DNA from: Aquimonas sp041395245
GTDB taxonomy: Bacteria > Pseudomonadota > Gammaproteobacteria > Xanthomonadales > Xanthomonadaceae
NCBI GenBank assembly: GCA_041395245.1
Contig: JAWLAY010000012.1
Location: 62,001-126,000, forward strand
DNA: 64,000 bases
Direction: 5' to 3'
The position numbers and the translations under genes are program-made. The notes under the pieces were generated by a model. The model saw only the letters and a program-made list of their open reading frames with translations, was not told the origin of the DNA and searched no databases. Below, piece after piece: positions 9,955 to 19,024 of the stretch. The number at the start of each line of letters is the position of its first letter. Position 1 is the stretch's first letter.

Positions 9955-10875
9955 TCAGCCGTCCAGTTCGACATTCACGTCGACATCGACGTCCACATCG
10001 TCATTGGCATCCGCATCGGCCCGGTCGTCGGAACCGAACTGCCAGTGCCCACTCGCCTGTTTGCCGTACCAGCGCCCGCCGATGCGCACCAGCTCATGCT
10101 CGGACGCAATCGGCGCGTTGAATACCTCGATCGTGGTCCGCACGCGCGCGGTATCACCGGCCACCTCCAACACCTCCACCTCCAGCGTGGAAGCGATGGC
10201 GTCCAGATCGATGCCATACACCCGCGCCGCTTCCTTGCCTGCCGCCAGCATCTGTCCGGCACGCCCCATCACTTGCTCCAGACTGAGGCTGCGCAGCGTG
10301 TCGAGGCTATCGACACCGGTCTTGCGGACGCCCTCGGCCAGTGCCGTCAGCGCCGAACGCGCCAACTCCGGACTGAAAAAGTCCGTCACGCTCAGCCAGT
10401 GCTCCAACGCGGGCAAGGCCATGCGCAACTGCTCGCGCTGCTCGACACTGAGATCCGATTCCGGCGAGGTCACGGCCATGTTCAACGCGCCGATCGCCAT
10501 CAAGGTCAAACCCGCAGACTGCGCTTCGCCTTCCTGCAGCTTCGGTGTGATTTCCTCCATCAGGCGATCCACCGCACCGTCGGCAGTCAGTCGCCCCACG
10601 CCTTCCAGAAACTCGGCACGATCCGCGTCGGAAATCGGCTTCAAGCGCTCGCGCTCGTATTCGGCCAACAATTCGTCGTACTTGTCCGGCGGCAGGCCGC
10701 CACTGACCAGCGCCGCCACATCATTGCGGCGAAACTGCTCCGCCATCTCCAAAATCTGGATCGCCGGATCCGTCGCGGCCTGCACCGCGACCGCCGCCAC
10801 ACTCACCTGCGCAAACACCGGCACCGACACCGACGACGCCACAGCGAGGGCAAGACTCAATACCAAGCGTTTCAT
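9955..10875 (-). CDS. Hypothetical secreted protein with acidic Asp-Val tail
   Basis: I do not recognise the family. The ATG at 10875 has TTGGAG 8 bases upstream and gives 306 residues. A signal peptide (MKRLVLSLALAVASSVSVPVFAQ) targets it to the periplasm or outside. The middle is helical and rich in Ala, Leu and Glu. A stretch near 215-275 reads like a small beta domain (VEVLEVAGDTARVRTTIEVF, RIGGRWYGK), resembling the substrate-handling end of many uncharacterised periplasmic proteins. The tail is strongly acidic and alternates Asp and Val (DVDVDVDVNVELDG). It stands alone, convergent with maiA. Confidence 0.8.
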   Translation of the reverse strand: MKRLVLSLALAVASSVSVPVFAQVSVAAVAVQAATDPAIQILEMAEQFRRNDVAALVSGGLPPDKYDELLAEYERERLKPISDADRAEFLEGVGRLTADGAVDRLMEEITPKLQEGEAQSAGLTLMAIGALNMAVTSPESDLSVEQREQLRMALPALEHWLSVTDFFSPELARSALTALAEGVRKTGVDSLDTLRSLSLEQVMGRAGQMLAAGKEAARVYGIDLDAIASTLEVEVLEVAGDTARVRTTIEVFNAPIASEHELVRIGGRWYGKQASGHWQFGSDDRADADANDDVDVDVDVNVELDG

Positions 10876-11239
10876 GAGCAACTCCAAGGGGCAGCACCAT
10901 CGCTGCAGATGTAGTGTGGTGGTTTGCTATAACACCATGCAGTGCTGGAAGTCATACCTGCACGTGAACAAGGTCGAATTGCGCACGCCGCCGACCGATC
11001 CCTGCGTGCGGCGTGCGGGCCAAACGCATCGGATGGGTCTCGGCGACCGTTGGTCGGCTCACAATTTCGGGCTGACGATCGGCGGCGTGCCCGGATGACG
11101 CCGAGCTCACCCCAATCCTACTGCCATCACGGGACGCCAATTGGCCCCTACGTCCTGAGTCCTGCCTGGGCTGGCGCTAGAATGCCGAGGCGTCGCCACG
11201 CGACAGGTATCCACGCCCCATGGTTTCCACTGAGCATCG
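10876..11239. other. Intergenic stretch with nested inverted repeats
   Basis: This 364-base divergent spacer has no gene I can support. It holds one GC-rich arm that can pair with two partners: CGCACGCCGC at 10982-10991 with GCGGCGTGCG at 11008-11017 (perfect, 10 bp), and GCACGCCGCCGA at 10983-10994 with TCGGCGGCGTGC at 11079-11090 (perfect, 12 bp). TAGAAT at 11178-11183 could be a -10 for the gene at 11240 but lacks a good -35. Confidence 0.5.
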
Positions 11240-12706
11240 ATGATTACCACCGACCAATTCACCTTCATCCACGTCCACAAGACCGGCGGGCGCTCGTTGA
11301 ACAGCGTGATCACGCAGTGCATGCCGAACAGCAAAGCGGTGGGCTATCACTATCCGCATACGCTGATCCCGGACAGCCAGCAGCATCTCCCGATCGTCGG
11401 CGTGGTCAGAAACCCCTGGGATTGGTACGTTTCCTGGTATGCCTTCAATCGCAAGATGGGCCTGCGCAACCCGCTGTTCATCGTGGTTTCCGATGGTGGC
11501 AAGGCAAATTTCAAGACCACCATCCAACAACTCGTCAAGCTGGGCGACGACAGCGCACAAAGCCGCGCACACCGGGCTGCGTTGGCGGCGGTTCTGCCGT
11601 CAGAATTCGGCACGGATCGTGGCGCTGGACTGACCAGTGCCTGCATTGAAGGCCTCCGCGAACCAAACCGCGGCTACTACTCATGGTTGTTCGACCGCAT
11701 GCTCGGCGCGGCTGAATCACCGCATCTGCATGTCGCCCGGTTCGAGAATCTGCAAGATGACTTCATTGCGATCACCCGGCGGCTCGGAGTGCCTGAATCG
11801 GCAGCCATGGCGGCGGCGTTGCAGACGACTGAGAAGAAAAATTCTTCCAGCCATAGCCACTACTCGTGCTATTTCGACAGCGAACTTCGCGAGCTGATCG
11901 CCGAACGCGAACGGGGCCTGATCGAGACCTACGGCTATTCGTTCGAAGACGTCACGAGCGCGGACGCACCGGTACCGCTGCCGGACTTCTATTCCTTCGA
12001 TGTCGGATTTCGGAAACTGCTCGACCGTGCCCCCAATTTTCTCCTGCTGCGGTCTGGTGTGGACATCACCGCGTTGCGGGAGAAAGTCGAGCAGCTCAGC
12101 GTGCAGGACTGGGAGGGATCTGGCCGGGAGCAGAAGTTTCGCGCGCATCGGCATACCGCGTCGCTGATCCTGGCGACGGACAATTTCAAGCACCTACCGC
12201 CAACCTACTCGCCACTCTTCAATCACTTCAGGCATGAAGTGCAGCCCGTGCTGGACACCATCGCCAATTACTACGGCAACCAGGGAATGTTCCTGCGCGT
12301 GCTGTTGGTCAAGTTGACGGAAGGTGAGGATATCGATCCCCATTTCGACGAAGGCATGTCCTTGCTTCACTCTCATCGCGTCCACGTGCCCATCATCACC
12401 AATGATCAGGTCATGTTTTGCGTCGGCGGCGAAAAGCGCCACCTTGCAGCCGGAGAGATTTGGGAAATCAACAACGCAACGGTGCATTACGTCGAGAACC
12501 ACAGCAACCACGCGCGCGTTCACATGATCGTCGACTGGGCACCCAAAGAAACCCTGACCCATCGCGAGCGCATCGCTGGCGTCGTAAAGGCCCCGCCGGT
12601 GCCTCAGCCCAGTCAGCCGAGTCGCCAAACCACCGTGTCGCGTAATGACCCTTGCCCCTGCGGATCAGGCCAACGCTATAAAAACTGCCACGGCAAGCTG
12701 AGCTAA
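11240..12706 (+). CDS. Fusion protein: sulfotransferase-like, aspartyl/asparaginyl beta-hydroxylase-like and SEC-C domains
   Basis: Three modules in 488 residues. Residues 5-240 look like a sulfotransferase: a PAPS 5'-phosphate loop HKTGGRS (13-19) and a 3'-phosphate segment RNPWDWYVSWY (57-67). Residues 255-435 resemble the aspartyl/asparaginyl beta-hydroxylase jelly roll, an Fe(II)/2-oxoglutarate oxygenase: DPHFDEG (His368, Asp370), HRVHVPI (379-385), GEIWEINNATVHYVEN (His416) and RVHMIVDW (Arg426). Residues 466-486 are a SEC-C zinc motif with Cys472, Cys474, Cys483 and His484. The substrate is unknown; modification of a peptide or small molecule by both hydroxylation and sulfation is possible but only inferred. 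No ribosome site is clear before the ATG. It stands alone, with a cupin gene 164 bases downstream. Confidence 0.85.
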   Translation: MITTDQFTFIHVHKTGGRSLNSVITQCMPNSKAVGYHYPHTLIPDSQQHLPIVGVVRNPWDWYVSWYAFNRKMGLRNPLFIVVSDGGKANFKTTIQQLVKLGDDSAQSRAHRAALAAVLPSEFGTDRGAGLTSACIEGLREPNRGYYSWLFDRMLGAAESPHLHVARFENLQDDFIAITRRLGVPESAAMAAALQTTEKKNSSSHSHYSCYFDSELRELIAERERGLIETYGYSFEDVTSADAPVPLPDFYSFDVGFRKLLDRAPNFLLLRSGVDITALREKVEQLSVQDWEGSGREQKFRAHRHTASLILATDNFKHLPPTYSPLFNHFRHEVQPVLDTIANYYGNQGMFLRVLLVKLTEGEDIDPHFDEGMSLLHSHRVHVPIITNDQVMFCVGGEKRHLAAGEIWEINNATVHYVENHSNHARVHMIVDWAPKETLTHRERIAGVVKAPPVPQPSQPSRQTTVSRNDPCPCGSGQRYKNCHGKLS

Positions 12707-12870
12707 GGGGGTCTGACATGTCGCGCAGGTCCACACCCGCGGATCGCTGCACAGCGCTGTCCCGCTCGCCTTCCGCTCGCCCTGATCTGCTGTCCCACGG
12801 CGATTCGCGAACTGCGACGCAGCCACAGGAATTGTCATGCTCGCCTCACTCCAAACAAGGCTGAACCGAA

Positions 12871-13260
12871 ATGCCCTTCAGTCCGGAAGACCGCTACTTC
12901 CACCTCGGCCATGACGGTGCAATCCAATCGCATCGTGGCGGTGCGGATTTCTGGTCCTTGCCACCGGAGGCGCTGCGGCGATTTGATTCCGGCTGGCTGA
13001 TCACCGAGTTTGTCTGTGTCGAGGATTGGCCCAACTGGGAGATGCACCCCGAAGGCGACGAGTTTGTTTACTTGCTCAGCGGCGATGTGGCGCTGACGCT
13101 GGAACTGCCAGCGGGCACCACGACGACTCGCCTATTGGATCGCGGTGCGGTGGTCGTCCCATGCGGCGTCTGGCATACCGCGCGCGTCTTCACACCCAGC
13201 CGCATGCTGTTCATCACCCGCGGTGAGGGCACGCAACATCGGGCTACGGCGACCGATTGA
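12871..13260 (+). CDS. Small cupin-domain protein
   Basis: A 129-residue single-domain cupin. The first cupin motif reads WEMHPEGDEFVYLLSGDVALTLE (about 52-74) and the second is near VVPCGVWHTARVF. The metal-binding pattern is partly kept (His55, Glu60 and the later His in VWHTA). Its function cannot be told from sequence; such proteins include isomerases, dioxygenases and sugar-binding regulators. A weak AAGG ribosome site lies upstream. The following VOC gene runs in the same direction after 137 bases. Confidence 0.82.
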   Translation: MPFSPEDRYFHLGHDGAIQSHRGGADFWSLPPEALRRFDSGWLITEFVCVEDWPNWEMHPEGDEFVYLLSGDVALTLELPAGTTTTRLLDRGAVVVPCGVWHTARVFTPSRMLFITRGEGTQHRATATD

Positions 13261-13397
13261 TTCCATTCCGGGCTGGCGCGAGAGGTCTGACGTCAATCGC
13301 CGGAACGTTCTGCCTGAACGACCGTTTCCACCGAGCACAGCGCACCCTCGGAGCCTGATACCTTGCGCCTTCGCGCACCACTTGCCGGGGATGCCCC

Positions 13398-13766
13398 ATG
13401 CCTATCACTGACCTCGCCATCCCTCAGCTTCCCGCCCGATCCATGGCGCGGACCATCGCGTTCTATACCGCGCTCGGGTTTGATGTCGAAGTCGTTTCAC
13501 CACATCAGGACTACGCGATCGGCAGTCGCGGATCGCTGGAGCTGCACTTTTTCCTGCATCCCGAACTGGAGCCTGCAGCGTCGTCCTTCGGCTGCTACTT
13601 CCGGGTCGGCGATGTCGACGCGCTGCATGCTCAGTTTTCCAGCGCCAAGCTGCCCGGCAAGGGCATTCCCCGCATCACCACGCCGGAGAACAAACCTTGG
13701 GGCCTGCGCGAGTTCGCCGTCGTCGATGAGGATGGATCGCTGATCCGCATTGGTCAGGTGCTGTAG
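13398..13766 (+). CDS. VOC/glyoxalase-fold protein, bleomycin-resistance-like
   Basis: 122 residues with the vicinal-oxygen-chelate fold: ARSMARTIAFYTALGFDVE near the N terminus, an ELHFFLHPELEP strand, and the FAVVDEDGSLIRIGQ C-terminal strand typical of bleomycin-binding-like proteins. Family members either bind and sequester glycopeptide-type toxins or are metal enzymes; which applies here cannot be told. A GGGGA ribosome site precedes the ATG. The next gene begins one base after the stop codon, so the two are probably co-transcribed. Confidence 0.85.
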   Translation: MPITDLAIPQLPARSMARTIAFYTALGFDVEVVSPHQDYAIGSRGSLELHFFLHPELEPAASSFGCYFRVGDVDALHAQFSSAKLPGKGIPRITTPENKPWGLREFAVVDEDGSLIRIGQVL

Positions 13767-13767
13767 C

Positions 13768-14124
13768 GTGCGTTTTTCGGCCTTCATCGCGTGTGCGGTC
13801 TGCCTGCCGCTACTTGACGGCTGCGCGACGACACAAACTGCAGCGGCGTGCTGCGACGTCGAACCAGAGAAATGGATCGTGCTCGATGCGCCACCCGCCG
13901 ATGCGGCGGCCTTGCGTCGCGCGGCGGCAGCGGATCACCTTGACCACATCGAACTGTGGTTTGAGGGCAAGGATGGGGCGCTGTTGTTGTGTCAACGCCC
14001 TCGCCCGGATGCCGCCATCACGCGCACGCTTGGTCACGGATGCGGGTCAAGTCGCTGGATATTTCATCGCGCAATCGGCGGTTGGCACGAGCCTGAGTAT
14101 TCCTATACCTGGTGTCACGAGTAA
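13768..14124 (+). CDS. Small predicted lipoprotein, function unknown
   Basis: GTG at 13768 starts directly after the VOC stop codon and gives 118 residues. The N terminus is a lipoprotein signal: MRFSAFIACAVCLPLLDGC, with Cys19 as the lipidated residue after LDG. The mature part is small, with a WFEGKDGALLLCQRP segment and a C-terminal WHEPEYSYTWCHE. I do not recognise a family. The tight spacing suggests it is co-expressed with the VOC protein. Confidence 0.7.
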   Translation: MRFSAFIACAVCLPLLDGCATTQTAAACCDVEPEKWIVLDAPPADAAALRRAAAADHLDHIELWFEGKDGALLLCQRPRPDAAITRTLGHGCGSSRWIFHRAIGGWHEPEYSYTWCHE

Positions 14125-14209
14125 ATTCCCGCACAATCGGATTACCGCAACGCCGACAACCCACTGTCACAACCATCGCCTTCGTCCTGCGACCATCAAG
14201 GAACCTCGC

Positions 14210-14677
14210 ATGCCCTGGGAAATTCATCGCCCCGGCGCTTCACGCAAATCCGACAAGGCCGCGCCGCGGACGCTGGTGGTCAATGAGCGCTGGTTGGTGG
14301 TGAAGATCGCGGGAGGCGTGCTGATGGCCTTGTTGGCCTGGCGCAGCATCGAGCAGTATCTGCTTCGACAGGAGCTGGAAGAACTGGCTCGAGAGACGGC
14401 CGCAATGCGGAAGCCTGCCCTCGCTCCGCAATCGGAACGAGGGCAGGCTAGCGCGCGCATCCGCACCACGCGACCCGCGTCCGGCCAGACCCTTTTCTCG
14501 CCAGTACGGCGTGCACTACCCGAGGGTTACCGCTGCGTGGCGGGCACGGTGATCTACACCGCCCACGACGGCGCCATGCGCAACATCACCGCGCGTTCGA
14601 ACTACTGGTATTGCCCGCCGGGCGGTCGCGGCGAGGAGTGCTGGAAACTGACGCCCGCCGCCGTCGGCTGTCGTTGA
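14210..14677 (+). CDS. Hypothetical single-pass membrane protein
   Basis: The ATG at 14210 with AAGGA 8 bases upstream gives 155 residues; the frame extends further back but only as a shadow of the lipoprotein gene. One membrane segment lies at about 29-47 (VVKIAGGVLMALLAW). A short Glu/Leu helix follows, then a basic linker, then a C-terminal domain with three Cys (YRCVAG, WYCPPGG, EECWKL) that could form disulfides in the periplasm. No family recognised. Confidence 0.7.
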   Translation: MPWEIHRPGASRKSDKAAPRTLVVNERWLVVKIAGGVLMALLAWRSIEQYLLRQELEELARETAAMRKPALAPQSERGQASARIRTTRPASGQTLFSPVRRALPEGYRCVAGTVIYTAHDGAMRNITARSNYWYCPPGGRGEECWKLTPAAVGCR

Positions 14678-14713
14678 AATGACGATTCGCGACTATCGCG
14701 CGCGGCGGAATCA

Positions 14714-15775
14714 TCACCCAAACAGCGAGGCCTGACGCGCGGTGCTGCTGGCGTCGACCAAGTGCGTCAGGCCGACACCGGCGAGTCGGAAGCGCGTATC
14801 GGCAGGCAATCCGACACGTTGTCGCAGCGCCAGCGCAATCGCCAGCACTTCGGCAGCGCTCGCCGGAGGACAGTCCAGCGTCTGGCTGCGCGTGAGAATG
14901 CGGAAATCAGTGGTCTTGAGTTTGAGCACCACGCCTCGACCCAGTCGACCACTGCGCTGGGCGCTGAGCCAGATTCGCTCGGCCAGCGGGGCAAGCTCGC
15001 CACCGATTTGCTCCAGGCTGAGATCGGTCGCAAACGTGTCTTCGGCGGAAATCTGCAGGCTGGGACGCTCGACTTCCACCGGATGCAGGTCGATCCCCAT
15101 CGATAATTCATGCAGGCGACGCCCCCAGCGACCGAAGCGCGCGTCGAGCGCTTCCAGCGGCATCGCCCGCAGCTCACCGACGGTTCGGATGCCCAAGGCA
15201 TCGAGCTTGCCTTCCATCACCTTGCCCACACCGGGTAGTCGCCCGACAGGCAAAGGTGTGAGGAAGTCGATGGCCTGCTCCGGTCGGATCACGAACAGAC
15301 CGTCCGGCTTGCGCCAGTCGCTGGCGATCTTGGCGAGGAACTTGTTTTCGGCGACACCGGCACTGGCGGTGAGTCCGGTTTCGTCGCGGATTTCGCTGCG
15401 GATGGCTTGTGCCACGGCCGTCGCGCTGGGCAAGCCCTGCCGATTCTCACTCACGTCCAGATAGGCCTCATCCAGCGACAAGGGCTCGATCAAGTCGGTA
15501 TGGCGCTGAAAGATGGCGCGAATCTGCTTTGACACGGCCTTGTAGCGCCCGAAATCAGGCGGAACAAAGATCGCCTGCGGACACAAACGCTCCGCGCGGA
15601 TGGCAGGCATCGCCGAGCGAATGCCGAAGCGTCGCGCCTCGTAGCTCGCTGCGCAAACCACCGAACGCGCGCCACGCCATGCCACCACGACCGGCTTGCC
15701 GCGCAGATCGGGATCGTCCCGCTGCTCGACCGAAGCGTAGAAGGCATCCATGTCGATGTGAACGATCTTGCGCAT
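14714..15775 (-). CDS. dinB: DNA polymerase IV (Y-family translesion polymerase)
   Basis: Copies past DNA lesions at the cost of accuracy. The 353 residues show the Y-family signature: catalytic Asp8 in HIDMDAFYASVEQ and Asp102-Glu103 in LSLDEAYLDVSE. The thumb-region PVGRLPGVGKVMEGKL helix-hairpin-helix and a little-finger domain follow. The C terminus ends QASLFG, which holds a QxxLF sliding-clamp-binding motif. No LexA box is evident upstream. A TAGACT element sits 6 bases before the ATG. Confidence 0.96.
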   Translation of the reverse strand: MRKIVHIDMDAFYASVEQRDDPDLRGKPVVVAWRGARSVVCAASYEARRFGIRSAMPAIRAERLCPQAIFVPPDFGRYKAVSKQIRAIFQRHTDLIEPLSLDEAYLDVSENRQGLPSATAVAQAIRSEIRDETGLTASAGVAENKFLAKIASDWRKPDGLFVIRPEQAIDFLTPLPVGRLPGVGKVMEGKLDALGIRTVGELRAMPLEALDARFGRWGRRLHELSMGIDLHPVEVERPSLQISAEDTFATDLSLEQIGGELAPLAERIWLSAQRSGRLGRGVVLKLKTTDFRILTRSQTLDCPPASAAEVLAIALALRQRVGLPADTRFRLAGVGLTHLVDASSTARQASLFG

Positions 15776-15781
15776 GGGGGA

Positions 15782-15787
15782 AGTCTA
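15782..15787 (-). promoter_or_regulatory. Possible -10 element (TAGACT) for a leaderless dinB transcript
   Basis: TAGACT on the minus strand ends 6 bases before the dinB ATG, and no ribosome site lies in between. Transcription would begin at about the start codon. Pattern match only. Confidence 0.3.
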
Positions 15788-15903
15788 TCCAGACCCCCGC
15801 CCAGATGGCGCGCTGTCGCTACGCATCGGCGTGCAGCCACCAGCGCTGACTTCGTTTTCCGTCAGCGCAGGCGTGTGCCCGATGCCCGGTCAGCCGGATT
15901 TCT

Positions 15904-17811
15904 TCAACCGCGCGGGCGGCCTTTGAAGCCACCACCGGGTTTGCCCTTGAAGCCACCCGGCTTGCTGTCGCCGCGTTCGAAACGACCGCCAGGTGCACGT
16001 GAGCGCGGGGCGGGGCGTTCGTTGCTGCTGGCCGCTTTGTCGGCAGCGCTGGCGCGCGCGATCTTGAGCCGCTGACCGGCGACCCAGACCTGTTTGAGAT
16101 GCTGCATCAGTTCGTCCGGCATGCCGACCGGCAGATCGATCAGGCTGTGATCGCCACGGATGTCGATACGGCCGATGTGGCGCGATTCCAATCCCGCCTC
16201 GTTGGCGATGGCGCCGACCAGATTGCCCGGCTTGGCACCATGCACATGGCCGACCTCCACGCGGAAGGTTTCCATCCCGGCCTCGCTGCCACCCGCCGGT
16301 CGACGCGGTGCGCGTTCACCGTCGGCAAATTCACGCGGCGCCCGCGCGGGGCGTTCGCTGAGGTCGCGCTCGAAGCGATCCGCGCGCTCGAAACGCTCGC
16401 CGCGTTGCGGCCGCTCACCGCGCTCCGGACGCTCCGGGCGGTCGAAGCGCTCGGACTTGCCACGCGAGGGCGGGTCGGGCGGCAACAGCAATGGCGTGTC
16501 ACCTTGCACCAGACGCGCCAGCGCTGCGGCGATTTCGATGGCAGGCGTGTTCTGGTCGCGCTCCATCTGCTCGATGATCTGACGATAGGTTTCCAGTTGC
16601 GGATCGCCCAGTGCGGCGACGATCTGCTGCTTGAACTTGCTGACCCGCTGCTCGTTGACGGTCTCGACGCTGGGCAACTCCATCGGCTCGATCGGCTGAC
16701 GGGTAGCGCGCTCGATGGTGCGCAGCATGTTGCGCTCGCGCGGCGCGACAAACAGGATCGCCTCACCACTGCGGCCGGCCCGACCGGTGCGGCCAATGCG
16801 GTGCACGTAGCTCTCGGTGTCGTAGGGAATGTCGTAGTTGAGCACGTGGCTGATGCGCTCGACATCCAGCCCACGCGCGGCCACGTCGGTGGCCACCACG
16901 ATATCCAGATCGCCATCCTTGATGCGCTGGACGGTGCGCTCGCGCACGTTCTGGGCGACATCGCCGTTCAGTGCCGCGACCGAAAAGCCGCGTGCCGAGA
17001 GCTTTTCCGCAAGCTCTTCAGTGGCCTGCTTGGTCCGCGCAAAAACCAGCATCGCGTCGAAGGATTCCGCTTCGAGGATGCGAGTCAGGGCATCCAGCTT
17101 GTGCAGGCCGCTGACGTACCAGTAGCGCTGCCGAATGTTCTTGGCGGTGGTGGTCTTGGCCGCAATGGTCACTTCCTTGGGATTGCGCAGATGGGTCTGC
17201 GCGATCTTGCGGATACGTGGCGGCATGGTGGCCGAGAACAACGCGACCTGACGTGACTCGGGGGTTTTCTGCAGGATGGTTTCGACATCGTCGATGAAGC
17301 CCATGCGCAGCATTTCGTCGGCTTCGTCAAGCACCGCCCAGCGCAGGCCGGACAGATCCAGCGAACCCCGTTCCAGGTGATCGATCACACGCCCCGGCGT
17401 TCCCACGACGACATGCGCACCGCGCTTCAATCCGGCCAACTGCGGCTGGTAACTCTGCCCGCCGTAGATCGGCAGCACGTGAAAGCCGGGCATTGCGGAG
17501 GCGTAGCGCTGAAACGCTTCGGCGACCTGGATCGCCAGCTCACGCGTCGGTGCCAGCACCAGCGTTTGCGGCGACTTCTGCTGCAGGTCGAGTTGGGAAA
17601 GGATCGGCAGCGCGAAGGCCGCCGTCTTGCCGGTACCGGTTTGGGCCTGGCCCAACACATCGCGGCCATCCAGCATCGGCGGAATGGTGGCAGCCTGAAT
17701 CGGCGACGGGGTTTCATAACCCACGGCGCGAATGGCCTGCATCACCGGATCGGAAAGACAAAGATCGACAAAACGAACGTCAGCCGCAGGCGCGGCGGAT
17801 TCACTGGACAT
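15904..17811 (-). CDS. deaD: DEAD-box RNA helicase with DbpA-type RNA-binding domain (CsdA/DeaD)
   Basis: An ATP-dependent RNA helicase used in ribosome assembly and mRNA turnover, often at low temperature. The 635 residues carry the Q motif (about 34-39, TPSPIQ), Walker A AQTGTGKT (56-63), DEAD (162-165), a SAT motif and HRIGRTGRAGR. After a charged Arg/Glu linker of RFE/RPER repeats comes the DbpA-like RNA-binding fold (about 500-575, ending LKIARAS). A Gly/Arg/Lys-rich tail (GGFKGKPGGGFKGRPRG) follows. CGGAG precedes the ATG. A long leader of about 145 bases is predicted, as is usual for cold-regulated members. Confidence 0.95.
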   Translation of the reverse strand: MSSESAAPAADVRFVDLCLSDPVMQAIRAVGYETPSPIQAATIPPMLDGRDVLGQAQTGTGKTAAFALPILSQLDLQQKSPQTLVLAPTRELAIQVAEAFQRYASAMPGFHVLPIYGGQSYQPQLAGLKRGAHVVVGTPGRVIDHLERGSLDLSGLRWAVLDEADEMLRMGFIDDVETILQKTPESRQVALFSATMPPRIRKIAQTHLRNPKEVTIAAKTTTAKNIRQRYWYVSGLHKLDALTRILEAESFDAMLVFARTKQATEELAEKLSARGFSVAALNGDVAQNVRERTVQRIKDGDLDIVVATDVAARGLDVERISHVLNYDIPYDTESYVHRIGRTGRAGRSGEAILFVAPRERNMLRTIERATRQPIEPMELPSVETVNEQRVSKFKQQIVAALGDPQLETYRQIIEQMERDQNTPAIEIAAALARLVQGDTPLLLPPDPPSRGKSERFDRPERPERGERPQRGERFERADRFERDLSERPARAPREFADGERAPRRPAGGSEAGMETFRVEVGHVHGAKPGNLVGAIANEAGLESRHIGRIDIRGDHSLIDLPVGMPDELMQHLKQVWVAGQRLKIARASAADKAASSNERPAPRSRAPGGRFERGDSKPGGFKGKPGGGFKGRPRG

Positions 17812-17964
17812 GCTGTACTCCGGGAGTGAGGCACCTGCAGGCCGGAGAACGCAGCTTCACGCGTCAACACAGTGACGGCATCCGAGCAGCACACGGTCAA
17901 GCCGTGGCAGAAAGCGATGCAGGAAGCGACCAGTGGCCGAGGGTGCAGAAAGAAACGGTGGCGG

Positions 17965-17993
17965 ATTCTAGTCGATCCGCGACCCGATGTTGC
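17965..17993 (-). promoter_or_regulatory. Predicted deaD promoter
   Basis: -10 TAGAAT (17965-17970) with a 17-base spacer to GCAACA (17988-17993) as a weak -35. This would give a leader of about 145 bases before the deaD start. Confidence 0.45.
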
Positions 17994-18086
17994 ATTGCAA
18001 GAGCACACAACAAGGGGAGCGGTTCAGACTCGAAGCGCATCCGCCTGCGGTAGCATCACCCTTTGTCTGCTTGCCGGGAGCCACTC

Positions 18087-18971
18087 ATGCGTTGGGATCG
18101 TGCACGTCGCAGTGATCAGGTCGAGGATCGTCGCGGTCTGGGTGGAGGTGGCGGGCGTGGCCCCGGCGGCGGCATGCGCTTCAGTCTGACCGGCATCGTC
18201 ATCGTGGTGATCCTCAGCTTCGTGATGGGCAAGAACCCGCTGGAAATGCTGGCCCTGCTGGGCGGCGATGGAATGACGGGCGGCAGCGCGCCCGCACCCG
18301 AACGCGGCCAACCGGCGGACCGCAGCGATCCCACCATCGATTTTGTCAGTGCCATCCTTGGCGACACCGAAGACACCTGGAGCCAGATTTTTTCCGCCAG
18401 CGGCGAACGCTACCCTGCAGCCAAACTGGTGGTGTTCGAAGGTGGCGTCACCACTGCATGTGGTTTTGCGAGCTCGGCGGTCGGCCCGTTCTACTGCCCC
18501 GGCGACCAGCAGGTCTATCTCGATCTGCAGTTCTTCCGCGAGTTGGAACAACGCTTCAGCGCCGCAGGCGATTTCGCCCAGGCCTACGTGATCGCGCACG
18601 AAATCGGCCACCACATCCAGACCCTGACCGGCGTCTCGGCCAAGGTCAACGCTGCACGCCAGCGCGGCCAAAAAGTGGAAGGTGATGGCGGCCTGCTGGT
18701 GCGCCAGGAACTGCAAGCCGACTGTTACGCGGGCGTCTGGGCGCACTCTGCCCGGCAACGGCTCGACATGCTGGAACCCGGCGATCTGGAGGAGGCACTG
18801 AATGCCGCCAGCGCCATCGGTGATGATCGCCTGCAACAACAGGCACAAGGCCGTGTGGTACCGGACGCCTTCAGCCACGGCACCTCGGCACAACGCGTGC
18901 GCTGGTTCCGGCAGGGATTCGATCAAGGCGACGTGGGCGCCTGCGACACCTTTGCAGCAGCGCGATTGTAG
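18087..18971 (+). CDS. Neutral zinc metallopeptidase, YpfJ family
   Basis: 294 residues of the YpfJ family (putative neutral zinc metallopeptidase). The ATG at 18087 has GGGAG 6 bases upstream. A Gly-rich cytosolic start (GGGGRGPGGG) precedes one membrane segment at about 31-48. The external domain carries the zinc motif HEIGHH (His171, Glu172, His175) and the downstream ELQADCYAGVWAH that completes the site in this family. Substrate unknown. It is divergent from deaD. Confidence 0.92.
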   Translation: MRWDRARRSDQVEDRRGLGGGGGRGPGGGMRFSLTGIVIVVILSFVMGKNPLEMLALLGGDGMTGGSAPAPERGQPADRSDPTIDFVSAILGDTEDTWSQIFSASGERYPAAKLVVFEGGVTTACGFASSAVGPFYCPGDQQVYLDLQFFRELEQRFSAAGDFAQAYVIAHEIGHHIQTLTGVSAKVNAARQRGQKVEGDGGLLVRQELQADCYAGVWAHSARQRLDMLEPGDLEEALNAASAIGDDRLQQQAQGRVVPDAFSHGTSAQRVRWFRQGFDQGDVGACDTFAAARL

Positions 18972-19024
18972 GGCTGTGGATGCACGGGCGCGCAAGGTAG
19001 ACTCGTCGTTCGCGCTGACCATCC

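Noticed and set aside
9875..11098. A 407-codon plus-strand frame
   Set aside because: Mirror of the secreted protein gene at 9955-10875; Ser/Arg-rich product with no domain.
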